NCBI GenBank assembly: GCA_900769325.1
Contig: CAAGGF010000041.1
Span: forward strand, 1-6,101
Reading direction: 5' to 3'
DNA from: Spirochaetia bacterium
GTDB lineage: Bacteria; Spirochaetota; Spirochaetia; Treponematales; Treponemataceae
Length of the DNA: 6,101 nucleotides
Shown: piece after piece, positions 5,998 through 6,101 of the stretch
How positions within the stretch are numbered: position 1 is the first letter of the stretch
How the letters are laid out: each line of letters opens with the position of its first letter
The notes under the pieces: model-generated
What the model was told of the DNA's origin: nothing
Databases searched by the model: none
Seen by the model: only the letters and a program-made list of their open reading frames with translations
Program-made: the position numbers and the translations under genes

Positions 5998-6101
5998 ATG
6001 AATTCTTCTGATTTTTTACTTTATATCGATCCGGGAACAGGAAGCATGCTGTTTTCAATTTTAATCGGAGCTGCGGCAACTTTATTTTTCCTTTTTAAAG
6101 C
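5998..6101 (+). CDS. Membrane protein with YIDPGTGS motif, N-terminus only
   Basis: The ATG at 5998 follows GAGG (5989-5992) at 5-nt spacing and opens a frame that runs off the right edge after 34 complete codons. Residues 9-16 read Y-I-D-P-G-T-G-S, followed by a hydrophobic helix (about 17-33, from M-L-F-S-I-L-I-G to F-F-L-F). I recall this N-terminal wording, Tyr-(Ile/Leu)-Asp-Pro-Gly-(Thr/Ser)-Gly-Ser then a membrane helix, from bacterial membrane proteins of unknown function, some near cell-envelope or polysaccharide genes. Whether this one is a small single-helix protein or the front of a larger enzyme cannot be seen. It is divergent from the broken gene and metG, so it belongs to another transcription unit. 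Confidence 0.75.
   Translation, partial: MNSSDFLLYIDPGTGSMLFSILIGAAATLFFLFK

Overview
The window is AT-rich (long A and T runs, A/T-ending codons) and carries a eukaryote-like methionyl-tRNA synthetase with a C-terminal EMAPII-type domain next to a FemAB-family transferase. Together these suggest a host-associated spirochaete, most likely a Treponema. That placement comes from recalled family knowledge, not from a search. The standard genetic code fits: TGA is the stop of the FemAB gene and TGG encodes Trp throughout.

Layout. Positions 1-115 are the edge of an insertion sequence. They hold the first codons of a transposase-like gene on the minus strand, behind two tandem 21-bp repeats. Positions 182-1555 (+) encode a complete ATP-grasp ligase of unknown substrate. 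It converges, with 5 bp between stop codons, on a minus-strand pair read from right to left: metG (5134-2825), then a FemAB-family aminoacyl transferase (2820-1561) starting 4 nt after the metG stop. One promoter (5193-5221) can serve both. Positions 5251-5864 (-) hold the ruins of an unrecognised membrane-protein gene. It is split by a 119-bp MITE-like element (5545-5663) with perfect 15-bp terminal inverted repeats and a CCCCCA direct repeat on each side. Positions 5946-5988 hold an imperfect hairpin followed by eight T. A new plus-strand gene starts at 5998 and runs off the right edge; it encodes a membrane protein with a Y-I-D-P-G-T-G-S motif.

How the genes fit together. MetG charges tRNA with methionine for translation. 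The FemAB protein probably takes an amino acid from a charged tRNA (not necessarily Met-tRNA) and adds it to a peptidoglycan precursor. Their tight spacing suggests co-transcription and coupled translation. The ATP-grasp protein makes a C-N, C-O or C-S bond at the cost of ATP, but neither its substrate nor a link to the FemAB protein can be read here.

I found no clear new multi-gene system. The most informative oddities are the small mobile element, whose two arms carry compensatory changes, the gene it interrupts, and the eukaryote-like architecture of MetG.
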